Shown: one piece after another, positions 3,791 through 5,928 of the stretch
Numbering within the stretch: position 1 is the stretch's first letter
How the letters are laid out: every line of letters starts with the position of its first letter
NCBI GenBank assembly: GCA_958431945.1
Contig: CAUASQ010000102.1
Coordinates: forward strand, 1 to 5,928
Length of the DNA: 5,928 bases
Direction of reading: 5' to 3'
DNA from: an uncultured Collinsella sp.
GTDB lineage: Bacteria > Actinomycetota > Coriobacteriia > Coriobacteriales > Coriobacteriaceae
Made by a program: the position numbers and the translations under genes
The notes under the pieces: model-generated
Database searches by the model: none
What the model was told of the DNA's origin: nothing
What the model saw: the letters and a program-made list of their open reading frames with translations, nothing else

Positions 3791-5928
3791 ATGCCCCAAA
3801 TTAACCTCATGGAACTCGCCGAGCAGTCTTTTGGCACCTCGCTCGAGCAGCTCGACGACCGTCGCATTTACAAGCTGCTGGTCAAACTCGTGCAGGAGCG
3901 CTCCGCCGCCTGCCCGCTCAACAACGGCAAGAAAAAGCTCTATTACATTTCCGCCGAATTTTTGATCGGCAAGCTGCTCATCAACAACATGATCGACCTC
4001 GGCATCTACGACGAGGTTAAGGACCAGCTCACCGCCGCAGGTCACGACCTCAACAAGATCGAGGAATTCGAGGTCGAGCCGTCACTCGGCAACGGCGGCC
4101 TGGGCCGCTTGGCCGCATGCTTCCTGGATTCCATCGCCACGCTGGGCTTGACCGGCGATGGCGTGGGCCTCAACTATCACTACGGTCTGTTCCGTCAGCG
4201 CTTTGTCGACAACCAGCAGAAGGCCGTCCCCGACGAGTGGCTCGGTGAGCAGGACATCCTAGTCGACGATGACCGCTCCTACACCGTCGAGTTCGGCGAT
4301 TTTGCCGTTACTTCCAAGCTCGTCAACATCGATGTGCCCGGTTACGGCCAGCCCACCAAGAACCGCCTGCGCCTGTTCGACCTGGCAAGCGTCGACGACG
4401 GCCTGGTCCCCGGCAGCTCCATCGACTTCGACAAGACCGAGATCGCCAAGAACCTCACCTTGTTCCTCTACCCCGACGATTCCGACGAGCAGGGCCGCCT
4501 ACTTCGCATCTATCAGGAGTACTTCATGGTGAGCAACGCCGCCCAGCTCCTGATCGACGAGGCCGTCGAGCGCGGCAGCAACCTGCACGATCTGGCCGAC
4601 TACGCCGTGGTCCAAATTAACGACACGCACCCCACCATGGTCATCCCCGAGCTCATTCGCTTGCTCACCACCGAGCATGACATCGAGTTTGACGAGGCCG
4701 TGACCATCGTACGCTCCATGGTCGCCTACACTAACCACACGATTCTTGCCGAGGCGCTCGAGAAGTGGCCGCTCGCCAGCCTGCAGAAGGTCTCCCCTGC
4801 CATCGCCGACATTATCGTCAAGCTCGATGAGATCGCGAAGGCCGAGCACGATGACCCGCGCGTCGCCATCATCGACGAGCACGACACCGTCCACATGGCC
4901 CACATGGACATCCACTTTGGCTTCTCCATCAACGGCGTAGCCGCCCTCCACACCAAGATCCTGGAGGACACCGAGCTTCATCCGTTCTACGAGATCTATC
5001 CCAAGAAGTTCTCCAACAAGACCAACGGCATCACCTTCCGCCGCTGGATCCATGGGGCCAACCCCGCGCTCGCCAGCCTGCTCGACGATGTGATCGGCAC
5101 CGACTGGCGCAGCACCGGCGATCTGAGCAAACTCGCCAAGTTCGCCGACGACAAGGACGTTCTTGAGCGCCTGGCCGCCACCAAGGTCGAAGCCAAGGCC
5201 ATCATGCGCCAGTTCATGGCGCTCGAGCAGGGCGTGACCATTCCCTCCAACGCCATCATCGACGTCCAGGTCAAGCGCATCCACGAGTACAAGCGTCAGC
5301 AGATGCTCGCGCTCTACATCATCTGGAAGTACCTCGATATCAAGAACGGCAACAGACCTAAGCACCCCGTCACCATCATCTTTGGCGGCAAGGCGGCGCC
5401 TGCCTACACTATCGCGCAGGACATCATCCATCTGATCTTGACGCTGTCGCAGTGGATTGCAAACGACCCCGACGTGGCTCCCTACCTGCAGGTCGTCATG
5501 ATCGAGAACTACAACGTCACCGCCGCCGAGCGCGTGATCCCCGCCGCTGATATCTCCGAGCAGATCAGCCTGGCCTCCAAGGAGGCGAGCGGCACCTCCA
5601 ACATGAAGTTCATGCTCAACGGCGCCCTAACCCTGTGCACGCTCGACGGCGCCAACGTGGAGATTGCCGAGCTCGTGGGCGACGAGAACATCTATACCTT
5701 TGGCGCCTCGTCCAAACAGGTCGAGCAGCTCTATGCCGACGGCACCTATGACGCCGGTGTGCTCTACCGCAAGCCCGGCATTAAACTGCTGGTGGACTTC
5801 ATCACCAACCCGGCCTTTATGGCGACCGGCAACGCCGAGCGCCTGCAGCGCCTGCACGATGACATTAAGGGCAAGGACTGGTTTATGGCCCTGCTCGACA
5901 TTGAGGAGTACATCCAGACCAAGGAGCG
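3791..5928 (+). CDS. glgP: Glycogen/maltodextrin phosphorylase (GT35; partial, 3' end off window)
   Basis: The frame is open for 712 codons from the ATG to the right edge. The enzyme removes glucose from the non-reducing end of alpha-1,4-glucans with phosphate, giving glucose-1-phosphate, in the cytoplasm. Family landmarks appear in order: YYISAEFLIG (51-60), EPSLGNGGLGRLAACFLDS (96-114), GLNYHYGLFRQ (126-136), QINDTHPT (275-282), TNGITFRRW (411-419), VKRIHEYKRQ (494-503), FGGKAAPAY (531-539), and KEASGTSNMKF (597-607), in which Lys606 should carry pyridoxal phosphate. The lysine falls about 40 residues earlier than in E. coli MalP, mainly from a shorter N-terminus and a shorter loop near 150-190, indicating the compact Gram-positive type of about 750 residues; some 40 residues are probably missing. 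AGGAG (3781-3785) 5 nt before the ATG supports the start. It lies downstream of malQ and is probably co-transcribed. I cannot tell glycogen from maltodextrin preference, so malP is an equally possible name. Confidence 0.95.
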   Translation, partial: MPQINLMELAEQSFGTSLEQLDDRRIYKLLVKLVQERSAACPLNNGKKKLYYISAEFLIGKLLINNMIDLGIYDEVKDQLTAAGHDLNKIEEFEVEPSLGNGGLGRLAACFLDSIATLGLTGDGVGLNYHYGLFRQRFVDNQQKAVPDEWLGEQDILVDDDRSYTVEFGDFAVTSKLVNIDVPGYGQPTKNRLRLFDLASVDDGLVPGSSIDFDKTEIAKNLTLFLYPDDSDEQGRLLRIYQEYFMVSNAAQLLIDEAVERGSNLHDLADYAVVQINDTHPTMVIPELIRLLTTEHDIEFDEAVTIVRSMVAYTNHTILAEALEKWPLASLQKVSPAIADIIVKLDEIAKAEHDDPRVAIIDEHDTVHMAHMDIHFGFSINGVAALHTKILEDTELHPFYEIYPKKFSNKTNGITFRRWIHGANPALASLLDDVIGTDWRSTGDLSKLAKFADDKDVLERLAATKVEAKAIMRQFMALEQGVTIPSNAIIDVQVKRIHEYKRQQMLALYIIWKYLDIKNGNRPKHPVTIIFGGKAAPAYTIAQDIIHLILTLSQWIANDPDVAPYLQVVMIENYNVTAAERVIPAADISEQISLASKEASGTSNMKFMLNGALTLCTLDGANVEIAELVGDENIYTFGASSKQVEQLYADGTYDAGVLYRKPGIKLLVDFITNPAFMATGNAERLQRLHDDIKGKDWFMALLDIEEYIQTKE

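Noticed and set aside
5030..5047. ITFRRW instead of ITPRRW in the phosphorylase (Phe416)
   Set aside because: The change looked odd against E. coli and animal enzymes, but from recall Phe occurs here in other Gram-positive phosphorylases, and the flanking Arg residues are kept, so it is not evidence of lost activity.
4499..5431. 310-codon minus-strand open frame inside glgP
   Set aside because: It is antisense to conserved phosphorylase motifs, and the V/D/G/L-rich product has no family features.

Overview
The window looks like ordinary chromosomal DNA from a high-GC, Gram-positive-type bacterium. Codons end strongly in C or G, ribosome binding sites are of the AGGAG type, and the start of a secreted PcsB/CwlO-like cell-wall protein is present. 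The protein sequences and gene style suggest Actinomycetota, most plausibly class Coriobacteriia (Collinsella-like). That placement is inferred from recall of family style, not from a search.

Layout, left to right. (1) Bases 1-608, minus strand: the first 202 codons of a secreted coiled-coil protein with a twin-arginine-like signal; it runs off the left edge. (2) Bases 609-874: a divergent intergenic region with ACATAT-type repeats, a 9-bp inverted repeat, a 10-bp palindrome and a probable galE promoter. (3) Bases 875-1936, plus strand: galE, UDP-glucose 4-epimerase, closed by a strong intrinsic terminator (1959-1992). (4) Bases 1993-2156: the control region of the next unit, with a TACAAT -10 box, a dyad operator candidate just upstream of it, and an approximately 80-nt leader. 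(5) Bases 2157-3662: malQ, 4-alpha-glucanotransferase (GH77). (6) Bases 3663-3790: a spacer holding an 11-bp GC-rich hairpin with a poor U tract. (7) Bases 3791-5928: glgP, glycogen/maltodextrin phosphorylase (GT35), 712 codons visible and cut by the right edge. The two edge genes are open at the window boundaries but read without a stop.

How the genes work together: MalQ disproportionates short maltodextrins into longer chains plus glucose. The phosphorylase then shortens the longer chains to glucose-1-phosphate. The two genes lie in the same direction and probably share the malQ promoter, with the hairpin between them possibly tuning expression. GalE interconverts UDP-glucose and UDP-galactose and so connects to the same glucose-1-phosphate/UDP-glucose pool, but its own promoter and terminator make it a separate unit. 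The secreted protein is divergent and functionally unrelated.

I found no mobile element, CRISPR array, RNA gene or clearly novel system. The points worth a second look are regulatory dyads, the Tat-like signal, the GalE gatekeeper residue, an unusual malQ leader and the inter-cistronic hairpin.
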